Below the pieces are notes generated by a model. That model had not been told where the DNA came from. It did no database searches and saw only the letters and a program-made list of their open reading frames with translations. A stretch of 64,000 bases of DNA from Diphasiastrum complanatum (Eukaryota; Streptophyta; Lycopodiopsida; Lycopodiales; Lycopodiaceae). Position 1 is the first letter of the stretch. Each line of letters opens with the position of its first letter. The stretch covers positions 23,384,443-23,448,442 of the forward strand of contig CM055113.1 in the NCBI GenBank assembly GCA_029204225.1, in the 5' to 3' direction. This document shows positions 11,567 to 21,869 of this stretch, piece by piece. Both the position numbers and the translations under genes were made by a program.

Positions 11567-14176
11567 TTAGTACATTCTTCCTCTACAGTTCTTTTCACCA
11601 CAATGACAAATTTTAACCTTGGGATTACCATCTGAATCCATCACTTGGCCCACAGTATAGCCATAGTCATACGTCAGCTCTGTGAGAGGTGGAATATTCT
11701 CCATGGCAAAAAGCATAATGTGTGGAATCCTCACATCATGATGGTCAAATAGCACACACTGTGCAAACAGGTTTGGGGAACAGCTATGGTTGATAAAACG
11801 GCCAACGTTTCCATAGTTGCTTGCATCAATTGCAAGCTTTGTCTCTGCAACCTCATCAATAACTTCTCCTGCATTAGATTTATCAAAAAACATTGACACA
11901 TCAACACCACGGGCTTTGTTTCCTTTGATAAGATCAAGATCAAACAAGTATTCATCTTTCCCAACAAGCCGTTCCGCCTCATGGGAGTCAATTAGCTCAC
12001 CTATGTATTCACAAATAAAACTACCTGATGGAATAGAATCCCATGACCTCACACCCCAACCTTTCTGCTTTGTTTTAAAAACTTCAAGCCGATGCTTTAT
12101 TCCATGTTGAGTGACTCTGTTATGGCATGTGGGTGGGCACCCACATTGAAATCCACATTCATAAACTACATTCTTTGCTTCAACAAGCATACCATAGATA
12201 TAAGGTGCTTTTTGACCGTTCTTTTGAATGCACTCACATACGTTGGAACTTGAGCATGACTTTTTGCAATCGCAACCACCAACAGGCAAAGAAGGCTTAT
12301 CAAAACCTTCTGGAAAGGAAACGCTGGTAATATACTGGAAAGTCTCAGACACTGGACTTGTGTCATCAACTTCATTGACAACACATACAGCAATTTTCTC
12401 TTGACCTTTGGATATATCTTCTATGATCACACTTTCCCTTTTAGAAGGCTTGGATTTCAAAGAGTCCACAAATTTGACAAGGACTGATCCAAGCTGAGGC
12501 TGCCCGTAAATGCGCTGTAGCTTAAACTTGTAAACCCCAAATCCAGAAACACCCTTATCAAGCCAGGACTCCTTCACCATATAAAGACCATCATATGTGT
12601 AGATTGTGCCAGAGGGACTGGATTTGTCCTTGCAACCCCTGATCACTCTAACAGGAAGACCTAATCTGCAACTATTTTCCATAGCAAGATTCCCCCTTTC
12701 AAGTTTCTGATCCACTTGCTGCCTTTTATCTCCCTTGTAGTTATTTCCACCCTGTCCAGTGTAGACTAAAGTTTCACCATCATCAATATCATCTTCATAC
12801 CCTCCTGAGGCAGTGATACTGGCTGCCACATGATGACCCCATTCATTCTCTCTCTCTTTGCCTGAAATGTAATCAATTCCTCCTTGAATCTGTCTATGTA
12901 GGCCAACAATACAAAGCTCCATTCTAAAATAGAAGTGATCCCCAACTTCCACCCCCGGTACATACCCGAGTTTCTTTACTCTATTGACTGATAATTTCTT
13001 TTCATTCATTAATGTTCCAGCCTTCAGATCTGACCTTTTCGCACTTGCAGTCTGCTTTGCAACATTTTCCTCATCTCTCATTAGTTTCCTTCTGAGTGCG
13101 TCAAATGTTCGCAAGGTTTTTCGAACCAATTCTCTGGCTTCAGGATCATGAGGATCATTAATTAACCTGGCAATGTCTGTCTCACCATCTTCTAATGAGC
13201 CAGCTTTCTCGACAAGGGGCACAGGTGATGATTGCGATGGAGTTTTTGGCTTTGAATTCTCGGATTCCTTCTTTCTTTTCACATGACTGTCTTTCTTAAC
13301 GCTTTTAACCTTCTGACTCACTCCTGAACCTTTCTTACTTGTATCTTTAGGTTTATCCTCGACCTTCTTCTTGGACTTTTGAAGACTACCCTCTTGCTTT
13401 ATCTTCAACCGTTGTGGCTCGGCGCCTTCACCGTCCCCAGCCTCTCTATCATTTTGTTGACTCAACTGCTCTTCCACCTCCGGTGCCAAAGAAAACCTGT
13501 ATTTCGCCGCTCCCTGTAACGTGCTCTTTTGTGCAACTGGCCTGGAAACTTGAGCATCTTTCACTTGTGACTTATTCAAGCTTGGCTTCCTTTTCATCAC
13601 TGACTTCATGGCTACAGGCTTCGAAGCTTCATCGCTTACCCCATCTGTCTCCTGCGCAACCGCCTTACGATCAACACTTTTCTCAGCCCTATGATGTTTT
13701 TCCTCAGCAGTTACTCCAGTATCGCCCTGCTCCATCACAGATTCCTCCAAAGTTCCACCTTGAGTCTCTGCCACCTGCACTTGAGGCATCCCATCTGCAA
13801 TTCCTTCATTCTTTTCTTTGTTTTCCCTCACCACACCATCATCATCATCAGAATCAAAACCAGATTCAGAATCCATACGCCCATCTGTTTGCATCACAGC
13901 AGCCGCATCAGAGTCTTCAATTCGCCTTGCAACTGCAACCCCATTCTCACCCTCCTGCCTCTTTTTGTCTCTCCTGGGGCCACACCCAGGAGGCCAGTCC
14001 CGCTTCGCAACTGGTCTAGGGCGATCGCTGCTCATTCTACTACTCAAACCCAAAACCGTTGCAGGTTCCTTCAATTCACCCACCACACATCCATTATCCA
14101 TCATCTCTTCATGAATCTCGCCATTACTGCTTCCGATCCTGTCAACCTCTGCTTCCCCACCGTCGTCAGCCACCAT
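11567..14176 (-). CDS. SUVH: SUVH histone H3-K9 methyltransferase, SUVH5/6-like
   Basis: An intact, intron-less ORF of 869 codons. Nuclear enzymes of this family transfer methyl groups from S-adenosylmethionine to H3 lysine 9; their SRA domain binds methylated cytosine, linking H3K9me2 to non-CG DNA methylation and transposon silencing. Residues 1-400 are charged and low-complexity with many K/R runs, as in the long SUVH5/6 branch. SRA/YDG spans about 404-560 (with YTYDGLY at 526-532). Pre-SET, about 630-686, has the zinc-binding cysteines (GGCDCKKSC, CECIQ, CGFQCGC). SET, about 692-840, has KGWGVRSWD, RFINHSCSPN (793-802) and ELTYDYGY (833-840). Post-SET CHCGEKNCRG ends the protein, so every catalytic motif is present. 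The ORF is open upstream to a Met at 14374, but I chose the ATG at 14176: it has G at -3 and +4, the family-like protein starts there, and the extra 66 residues are a hydrophobic stretch encoded by a 5'UTR-like GA-rich tract. Lack of introns is common in SUVH genes. Confidence 0.93.
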   Translation of the reverse strand: MVADDGGEAEVDRIGSSNGEIHEEMMDNGCVVGELKEPATVLGLSSRMSSDRPRPVAKRDWPPGCGPRRDKKRQEGENGVAVARRIEDSDAAAVMQTDGRMDSESGFDSDDDDGVVRENKEKNEGIADGMPQVQVAETQGGTLEESVMEQGDTGVTAEEKHHRAEKSVDRKAVAQETDGVSDEASKPVAMKSVMKRKPSLNKSQVKDAQVSRPVAQKSTLQGAAKYRFSLAPEVEEQLSQQNDREAGDGEGAEPQRLKIKQEGSLQKSKKKVEDKPKDTSKKGSGVSQKVKSVKKDSHVKRKKESENSKPKTPSQSSPVPLVEKAGSLEDGETDIARLINDPHDPEARELVRKTLRTFDALRRKLMRDEENVAKQTASAKRSDLKAGTLMNEKKLSVNRVKKLGYVPGVEVGDHFYFRMELCIVGLHRQIQGGIDYISGKERENEWGHHVAASITASGGYEDDIDDGETLVYTGQGGNNYKGDKRQQVDQKLERGNLAMENSCRLGLPVRVIRGCKDKSSPSGTIYTYDGLYMVKESWLDKGVSGFGVYKFKLQRIYGQPQLGSVLVKFVDSLKSKPSKRESVIIEDISKGQEKIAVCVVNEVDDTSPVSETFQYITSVSFPEGFDKPSLPVGGCDCKKSCSSSNVCECIQKNGQKAPYIYGMLVEAKNVVYECGFQCGCPPTCHNRVTQHGIKHRLEVFKTKQKGWGVRSWDSIPSGSFICEYIGELIDSHEAERLVGKDEYLFDLDLIKGNKARGVDVSMFFDKSNAGEVIDEVAETKLAIDASNYGNVGRFINHSCSPNLFAQCVLFDHHDVRIPHIMLFAMENIPPLTELTYDYGYTVGQVMDSDGNPKVKICHCGEKNCRGRMY

Positions 14177-14740
14177 ATCCAAGCTCTCTCCCTCTCTCTC
14201 TCTCGATCGATCTGGATCGAGAATAGTTAAGAACCGAAACACACAAAAAAATGAAAGAGACGACGAATAGAAGAAGAGGAGGAGGAGCCCAAAATATGGA
14301 AAAAGTGAAATATTTCTTGCACGAAATACACAATATTCACATTTTCCAATGCCTATGAAAGATTTAAGACACACGTTTTGTTTTCCAAGCCAAATCCATC
14401 CCCTCCCCTACTCCTACTCCTACTCCTCCCTTGAGCCTTAAAGGCACTCCCCTCGGGTCAAATCGGTTTTGGCCCCAGCCCAGTGTTTGGGCGTCACATG
14501 GCACAGGGCTCGCGCCCACCAAAATAAACCATATTGAGGGTAAGCGTCGGGCAGCACAGGCGACGCCAAGGCGGGCACCGGGCAGCAGGAGTGTGGGGCG
14601 ACAGGCGGCACCAGGCGGCATCGGGCAGGGTAGAAGTGGCGCCGGGCAGTGCAGCACCTAGGCACACACACATGAGAAAGATGTGCAGTTTGCATATATA
14701 TGCCCTCTCAAAAATTGCATAGAAACACTTATGGGATATA
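14177..14740 (-). promoter_or_regulatory. SUVH 5'UTR/promoter region
   Basis: Read on the minus strand, the gene start is preceded by a GA-repeat tract (plus-strand CT run at about 14186-14206) typical of plant 5'UTRs. Farther upstream, 14440-14660 is a GC-rich island rich in 'ggcgggc' and 'cgggcag' words. A transcription start and TATA box could not be placed. The ORFs open across the GC island have no family features. Confidence 0.45.
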
Positions 14741-14779
14741 TTTTGGATGCCTGGACATGTGGCACCCAGGCATCCAAAA
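14741..14779. repeat. Perfect 14-bp inverted repeat (hairpin)
   Basis: TTTTGGATGCCTGG at 14741-14754 and its exact reverse complement at 14766-14779 enclose an 11-base loop. It lies upstream of SUVH. It may be the end of a small inverted-repeat element or a transcribed hairpin. Confidence 0.7.
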
Positions 14780-14846
14780 AAACAATGTGTGGCTGTGGTG
14801 AAGTTGGGGCCAAAATGGGGCAGTGCTCTGAAGATGCAGGGCCCCT

Positions 14847-14920
14847 ACTCTTCTGGGTGATGTCACAATGGTCTTTCTAGCCACTCTTCTTGGGTGATGT
14901 GACAATGGTCTTTCTAGCCA
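14847..14920. repeat. Two-copy tandem repeat, about 37 bp
   Basis: A unit containing 'gggtgatgt-acaatggtct' and 'ttctagccac' occurs twice in a row (14847-14883 and 14884-14920) with two small differences. Confidence 0.75.
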
Positions 14921-16106
14921 CTACTCCAAAACCTCTTTTGAGTTATCCTCAAAAAACCTACATCGATTTTACACTCTATTTTTTGAAAACTATTACTCTT
15001 AAAAGGGTATCTATGCTTGTATAAAAAATCGTCAAAGATGTTGTGATACTGGGTTTTGCGAATGTGTGTCGATTCCATTCCTAGACTTTGACGATTTTCT
15101 CAAGGACTATTTCTAGCTAGCAATGACTTTGATCTCTAGAGGTGAGATTCAAGCTTTGAAATTTGAAATTAGTCCTAAGGTGATACATGTCAACCTCAAC
15201 AAAAATCTCATAAAGCAAGATTTAACTTCAAAATTACTAGAGTCACCTCTAGAAGTCGCTAGAAATCTCATCCCCTTATGTAAAAGATGGGCAAAACTCT
15301 TCTTTGCTTTTATCCAAAGTGAACATAAGATGTGCTATTTAAAGCTTCATTCTATTTAATGAATCATTTTTTTGAATTTGGTCAAATTCTATAGCTATAG
15401 TTGAAAGTTGTAAAACCCTACCTTGATATTTTTTTAATTTATATGAAAAAATTTCTCTGCAAGGCATACAATCATGAGCATAATTCCTTTTATGAAAATT
15501 TGCCTTAGGGTAGATTTCCATTACTTGACTTAATATGCTCATAATCCATCTCGTAACATCTACGAGATTATCGACATGTGTCCCAAAAAAGTCAAAAAAA
15601 AAATTAAGGCAGTTATATACGTGGGGCAAAGCCCTATTGTTTGGGCTTCACACATTTTTGGGCACCTACCCTCAGGCTACTGCCCTTGGGCAGGTGCCCT
15701 AAAATGCGTAAAGCCTCGTAGCAGGGCTTAACCCTATACTTAATGGGCATGTAAATTTATTTTTATGAACTATTTATGGTGTTTCCACAATTGAATTTGC
15801 CAAAGGAGACTTTGGCTCTGTATGATGGATTCTATTCACATCAAAAAATTAGAGAGAAACACCTAAGCATATTGGAGAATATTTGCAAAGTCGATTCGAG
15901 TTTGACAAGTATGCTTTGAAAGACTCACATAGCCAACTCTCTCAAAGTCCCAAAGCAAATCTAGGGAAACAAGAACGAGCCTATGACCTATGTGGAACTA
16001 GTCACTCCACAAGCTCAAATTTCACTGCTTGGGCTCTCACAAGGTTATAATTATATTCCCGGCCTAGTTCGAATGGCGATGAAGGAAATCTAGAGACGTT
16101 TTTCAC
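14921..16106. other. Intergenic with a long imperfect hairpin; right end is element leader
   Basis: No gene is supported. At about 15642-15671 and 15683-15714 lie two arms that are reverse complements with a few mismatches (cores gggcacctaccc and gggcaggtgccc), extended by 'gggcttcac-cattttt' against 'aaaatgcgtaaagcc'. From about 15800 to 16106 the sequence is probably the leader of the minus-strand element whose primer site follows. Confidence 0.45.
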
Positions 16107-16118
16107 GCTTTGATACCA
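16107..16118 (-). promoter_or_regulatory. Primer binding site, minus-strand LTR element
   Basis: GCTTTGATACCA reads TGGTATCAAAGC on the minus strand, an initiator tRNA-Met primer site variant, one base from the LTR end. It shows that the LTR to its right is a 5' LTR in minus orientation. Confidence 0.75.
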
Positions 16119-16119
16119 T

Positions 16120-17182
16120 TGTTGAGAAATTCTAATCTTAGCTATTTTCCCAAGCGACATTCAGATAGAGTCAATCTGAGTAGTTTTAGCTATTGTGAAG
16201 CGTAGGCATCCCAAAGGGAGCCGGGAACCACGACTTAGCTTCCCAGCCTTCAACTGAAAGCTTCGTCATGAGCGTTGGAAGCCAACCTGGCGCCACGCCA
16301 GACTGGACAGCCATAAACAGGTAACTTCCACCCAAGCAAGCCATCCAACTCAGCCGACAGGTTAGAGCCCATTTCCCAAGAGCTTAACCCATTCACGTTC
16401 ATGCAAGGAACACTCAGAACCACAAGCCGCGACAGATATGGAGACAACCAATTCCTGGACCAAATGGTCCCGACAGCATACCGCTGGCGCCACGGACCGA
16501 ATGGTCCTGACGGCATACCGCTGGCGTCCCGGGATACGACCCTCAGCTATGTGCCAACTTAAAAATTTTGAAAGCGGCCTTACAACTGGCGCTTTTACCG
16601 AACACTGAAACCCAGAAGGTAATCAGAGTCAGTTTGAGAAAAATCCCACTTTATTAATAAATCTGAGAAGGTTACATTTCAAGTGTGTGACCGACCCTAG
16701 TCTCCGGGGTGCTAGCATGCCAAGGCGAGAGCCATGACAACATTCCAGCAAGGGAGGCTGAGACTTGGTTGGAGCTCGTCCTGAGTCGCAACCCGCAATC
16801 CCCTATAGTATTGGTGGGATTCGGCACCCCTCCCCCCACCCCCCCACCCCCTCCCCCTCTCATACCAAGCACTCTACCCAAGCTGGTAAAGCACATTTTT
16901 CTCTCTCTAGAATTTTCTCTTTCTAGAAAGTCATTTTCTCTCTCTAGATTTTATTGATCCCCAGGCTTCCTTTAATCATGCCTAGATCGTGTGAGGTGAT
17001 TGCTCATCGATCTGAGCTCTCTGGACTTCGCTAGAACCGATCAAAGATTTTCAGCCATAGGAACTTGGCGCCGGCTGGATTCTGGTCACAGTGGCGTCGG
17101 CGCCGTTGGCGCCGGGAGCAGCAGGGGCGCTGCTGGAGCCGGTGGCGCCGGAAGTAAAGCTTATGAAGATAGTTTTACAACA
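16120..17182 (-). repeat. 1.06-kb LTR, minus orientation
   Basis: On the minus strand it runs TGTTGTAAAACT... to ...ATTTCTCAACA, bounded by the primer site on the inner side. It holds a two-copy 37-bp tandem repeat (16457-16530), a C-rich block (16827-16858), CT-rich tracts and several GGCGCC palindromes (near 16272, 16486, 17068, 17098, 17109 and 17146). Blocks at 16610-16900 resemble the minus-strand LTR at about 49340-49630, so the two belong to related families. No matching second LTR or coding body was found to its left. The inner and outer edges are inferred from TG/CA ends. Confidence 0.6.
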
Positions 17183-17702
17183 TATTGCTTCATACTACGA
17201 TCAATCATCTTCCGACTACAGACTGACACTGCAGATTTGATATTGATTAATAGACAGTTGACAATGTGTAATCAACACACAAGAACTGAGAAACAGCGAA
17301 AATTATATCTACAGTAAGCAACCATCATAAATCATTCACCGATTGCACATGACAGACATAATGCTGCAACTCTATTATCAAAATCAAGTTCACAACAAAA
17401 TCCTTTTTGAGATCAGCGCATCGGTGCAACTAGCTACTGCTAGTTACGTATATTTTCTATATATCTGCACGTCAATGTTGTGCATGTTGTACATATTGTG
17501 CATACTTTGCTCACATGTTGTTCCTATCTTTAAAGAACGGAGAGATTGATTAATCTAATCTACATAAGAGATGATTAATCCAAACTGTAGTAATCAAAAG
17601 AATGCATTATGCTAAGTCTAACTGATTCTGGTTGCACGTCATTCAGATGCTTGTACTATGTGTTCACGCCCTGGTTTTGATGTGAATTCAGAACGTCAAA
17701 CA
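17183..17702 (-). other. Leader of a minus-strand Copia element
   Basis: The sequence lies between a primer site at 17703-17713 and the 16120-17182 LTR. It carries no ORF of note and is best read as a 5' leader cut off by that LTR. Confidence 0.4.
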
Positions 17703-17713
17703 CTATGATACCA
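17703..17713 (-). promoter_or_regulatory. Primer binding site, Copia-type
   Basis: CTATGATACCA reads TGGTATCATAG on the minus strand, one base from the LTR that starts at 17715. Confidence 0.6.
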
Positions 17714-17714
17714 C

Positions 17715-18232
17715 TGATGTATAAACCCAAATGGAATTCAAATCCATCTACCTGATACTGCCTACTAAATCAGATCTACAATCCTCCAGAGTGTAGACAG
17801 ACACTGCTGACCTACGTTAATTGTGTAAGCATCCAACTTAAAAAAAAAATGAACCAGTATGCGAAAAGAATACTAAATAGTTGATTACGAACAAATAACA
17901 ATCAAACATCAAGGCATTCAAGATAAGAAAAACACCTGCATAACATCTACTATATTATCAGTGAATTTCTTGAGCGTTGTGTGACAAACCCACCCAACGC
18001 GTCGGCGTGAGAGATACTATCTCTCTCACGAACTATATCAGATCGCTTACTAGCGGACTTCTGGGACATCAGCTAGCAACACTATTGATGTTCTATCAAT
18101 ATGATGTTCAACCTATTCTCTCGTGTTTGATCTGTTTATATAGATAGAGAGAAAAAGGTTTAATCTAATCTGAGATTACAAGAATGGCTGATTAAGCACA
18201 TTCCAACGGTATTCAGATTGCCTTCAGCATCA
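17715..18232 (-). repeat. 518-bp Copia LTR, minus orientation
   Basis: On the minus strand it begins TGATGCTGAAGG and ends TATACATCA, giving TGATG/CATCA inverted ends. A TATA-like 'tatctatataaac' lies inside (plus about 18136-18148). The primer site follows on its left, and the Copia coding region ends about 24 bases from its right edge, so the same LTR acts as a 3' LTR for one body and as a 5' LTR for another leader. Confidence 0.65.
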
Positions 18233-18255
18233 TCCGTACATAGGGGGCCGTTCTC

Positions 18256-21200
18256 CTAGTACTTTCTTGATTTCCTCTGTACTTTGAGCATGAAGATCCG
18301 CCACTTTTCGGTCTTCATGTCTTCTTCGGCCTTCGGCTTCGCCATTGAGCTTTTTTGGGCCCACGAACATTTGAATTTCGTGTTCAAATAATTTTCAGTC
18401 CACGAACATTTGCCCTTCATCTTCGGGTATCTTTCAGTCCTCGAAGCTTTGGTATTCGTGTTGGAGCAGTTCCCTTGCGTTTGTGCAGACTTGAGTTCGA
18501 AAGCTAGCAAAGCTTTGTGGCTCGAAACATTTTGTTTCTTCAGCTCCTTCTCAAAGCATGGTAGCTTTATGACTCCTAGACACTTCCTCTGCCTCTCGAA
18601 CAATCCTTTGTCTAAGGGCTTGGTGAAAAGATGTCCGCCACCATTTGCTTCATTCCAATGAAGCTGGTCTTCACTTCGTTTCTTGTGACTAGGTCCCTTA
18701 TCAAATAATATTTCATTGCAATGTGTTTTGTTCTTGAGTAAAACACGGGATCCTTCATCAAGTGTATGGCAAAAGTGTTATCCATCTGCAAGATCAGAGG
18801 CTCTCTGGTGGTTTCACTCAGTCCGTCGAGGAACTGTCTGAGCATCATTGGCCATCTTCGCGGCTACAACATATTCTGCTTCGTAGGATGACTGAGCTGT
18901 AATGGTCTGCTTTTTGCTGACCCAAAGAATTGCTGCATTTGCTGCAATGGTGCATCCTTCTGAGACACTTTTATAGTCGTCCTTGAGTGATGCCCAGCTT
19001 GCGTCGTTGTAGGAGTGCATCTGGAATCCGACATCATGAGAGTAGCACAATCCAAAATCCTTCGTCTTCTGAAGGTAGTGTACAATTCGTTTGGCAATCT
19101 TCCAGTGTGCCCAGCCTGGGTTTGTGCTGAACTGGCTCATTCTAAACATGGCATAAGCAATGTTAGGGCATGTGTTATCTGCTAGATACATCAATTATCC
19201 AATCAGCCTCTTGTAAGACGTGTGTTGCATGATCTCTTGCTCTTCGGACTTTCTTCGTTTGTCCGGACTGTTCCTGCAAGCATTGGGGTGTTGGCCTATT
19301 TGCAATATGTCACCTGGACTAATGAAGGGATAGGTTTCTTTCATCATAGTCGCGGTCAATCTGCAAGCTTAGATAGAATCTGGCTTCTCCTAGGTTCGAG
19401 ATGTCACTCTTCACCTCGGCAATTAGCTCTTCGCTTTTGCATAGTATCAGTGTGTTGTCCATGTACATAGCAACAATGATGATCTCCCCATTTGTGATCC
19501 TTATATAAACATTGGAATTGGCTATCAGAGGCTCAAAACCTATAGATCGTAGGGCGTGATCTTTTCTTGTACTATTGTCGCGCAAACTGTTTCAATCTAT
19601 AGATATTTATGTGCATTCGGCAGGCATAGCTGGGAAGTGATTTGTAGATGTAACCTGGAGATTGGTCCATATAGACTTCTTCATCTAATTCGTCATGTAA
19701 GAATGATGTCTTCTCATCCACTATGTGAATCCTGAGATCATAAGTGGGTGCATATGCAAACAGTAATCATAGGGATGCATGTTTCACCACTAGAGAGAAG
19801 GTCTCAGTGTAGTCGATGTCGTACTTCTGAGAAAATCCCTTCGCTACAAGTCTAGCTTTGTACCTCGAAACATTTCCATTTGGTCCATACTTCAGCTTGT
19901 ATACCCATTTGCATTGCACTGTCTTTCACTTCTTTGGTATTGGCTGTAGTGTCCATACCTCATTCTTCTTTATGGATTCAATGTTGTCCCTTATGTTAGC
20001 CCAACATAGGAATTATTGTGGCATGTGTTTTGTAAGCCCACAAGTAATTCGGATTAGGAAAATCTTATGCTTAGACCTTTTACTATTTAAGTTTAACTAT
20101 TACAAATAATCATTTGTAATGGTTCAACTTAGAAAGTATAAGTTTAAGATTTAATTCCTAAGTTAAGTTAATTCATCAGCTCAAGTTAAGTTTAATTCTA
20201 AGTTAGTGCAAGTGCACAAGTTAATTAGCTTAAGTTTGGGTTTAGTCCCATAAGCATGTTTAAGCTTAGGCCCACCATTCTTTCCATATATGGAAGTGGA
20301 TTTGGGCCTCCAACAACACTTGTATTAGCTTGTGATAATAAAAACACTTTTTGTGATAACTTATGCATGCTACTTGTGTTTCCATTGGAATTAGAATACC
20401 TTGGTCTTAGGCATGTAGATTCTGTAATATGAAGAATATACATCATAGCCTACAAGGAATCCTTGCTCCACCTTTTCATCTAGCTTATTTCTCTTCTTAT
20501 TTGGTATGTGTGCATATGCTACACATACAAAGGTACGTACATGAGCCAGATTTGGCTTATTGCCCCACCATACTTCATGTGGAGTAGTATGAGGAACGCT
20601 AGATTTATTTGTCCTATTCTGCAAGTAGTTAGCTGTAGCTATTACCTCAACCCATAAGATTTTTGATGCCTTTGAATAGGCCATCATACATCTTGCAACT
20701 TCCATGAGAATTCGATTTCTCCTCTCTACAACACCATTATGTTGTGGTGTGTATGTTGTTGGCTTCAAATGAAGAATTCCTCGGCTGGTGCAGAACTCTG
20801 CAAACTGCTTTTGAGACGTACTTTTTGCCTCTGTCGGTTTGTAGCTACTTGACTTTCTTGTGAGTCCACTTCTCAGCCCAATTTATGAACTCTGTAAATT
20901 TGTCAAGTGCCTCTGACTTGTTGTGGATGAAGTACACAACTGCAAACTTGCTGAAATCGTCAATGAAGGTGATATAGTATCTTGATTTTCCTACAAAGAC
21001 TATATCAAAGGGTCCACAAATGTTTGAGTGTACTAGCTCCAAGAGTTCTTTTCGTGAACAATTCTCTCATGAAAGGTGTACGTGACATCTTGTCCATGCG
21101 TCACAGGACTTCAGACTTCTTGCATCTTTGATACTAACGCCTATGAATACTCCACTTTGGCTAGCATTGTACAAAGCAATTGTATTCATATGACACAGTC

Positions 21201-21390
21201 TTCCATGCCATAGAACGTCCATAAACTCATGGATCTGATGAGCTTTCTTTGTAAGAAGTCGTACCTTCCAAGTGATACAGGTGCCTTTGAGCTTGCCTTG
21301 CATAATGAGATTACTGGTGCTAGCATCAGCCACGTTGCATGACTCATCCGTGAATTTCACACTCATGTTTGCATATGCTATCTTTGCCAT
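18256..21390 (-). pseudogene. Ty1/Copia polyprotein remnant
   Basis: Read leftward from 21390: a GAG-pre-integrase domain (LWHGRLCHM), the integrase core (HSNICGPF, YYITFIDDFSKFAVVYF; TPQHNGVVERRN at about 20720-20750), RT pieces (19319-19870) and RNase H (18612-19194: SYEAEYV, MDNTFAIHL), then a C-terminal tail to 18256. The RT active site reads YMDN in place of YVDD, so catalysis is lost besides frameshifts and stops. Between integrase and RT lies a 364-bp insertion (19996-20359). Gag, protease and a 5' LTR are missing on the right. The family is that of 6591-7935. The tail at 18330-18480 has short imperfect repeats around 'cacgaacattt'. Confidence 0.9.
19996..20359. mobile_element. 364-bp insertion inside Copia pol
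   Basis: CTTATG occurs on both sides (19990-19995 and 20360-20365). When the insert is removed, minus-strand Copia sequence resumes on the far side at a region reading NIESIKKNEVWTL, though part of the RT N-terminus is also gone. The insert is AT-rich, starts with TTAGCCC, ends with GATAA and has no ORF. It may be a solo LTR/TRIM or a small DNA element; its ends do not decide which. Confidence 0.5.
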
Positions 21391-21869
21391 AGATCCAATA
21401 TAACTCTCTTCTGACCAATTCTAAAACTTGTGTATACTTGGATGATATACACATGTACGTCATGATATTAAAAAGGAATTCACTTTTTTAACTCATCATC
21501 CCCTAGTACCCAAATTTTTTCATTCCAAAATAGTAATCCACCTCAAATAGTAAACTGTTTTACAATATTTTTATCTTTCTTAGACAACTTAGATCACTGT
21601 GAATTCATCCCAATGCCATTCTCATTCATTCTGGTCTAAACCAACTTCCATATCCAACCAAAATGAGAAATGGTTTCACACTTTATAGATCTGTAGCCAT
21701 TTGGATTCACCAATCTGACTAAGAACATTTGCAACTTGGTTAGAATTGTCTTTGACTAATAGCTATTGATACACTACAAAACTGACTTGGTCTGGTGGAT
21801 GATCAACATAGTGTAGAACAACTGATTAGACAAATCTTGATTCTACTAATAAAGTGCGCAGTTTACTTG
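21391..21869. other. Nothing recognised
   Basis: AT-rich sequence between two opposed Copia remnants. No ORF, repeat or splice-flanked segment stands out. Confidence 0.4.

Noticed and set aside
13414-14230. Long plus-strand ORFs opposite the SUVH N-terminus
   Set aside because: They are antisense shadows of the low-complexity coding sequence (Pro/His/Ser-rich) with no family features.
14177-14374. N-terminal extension of the SUVH ORF with a hydrophobic stretch, resembling a membrane anchor
   Set aside because: The ATG at 14176 has a better context, and the extension is encoded by a GA-rich 5'UTR-like tract. SUVH proteins are nuclear and have no such anchor.
14364-14722. Overlapping ORFs in the GC-rich island
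   Set aside because: High GC removes stop codons in several frames at once; the peptides are compositionally biased and unlike known proteins.
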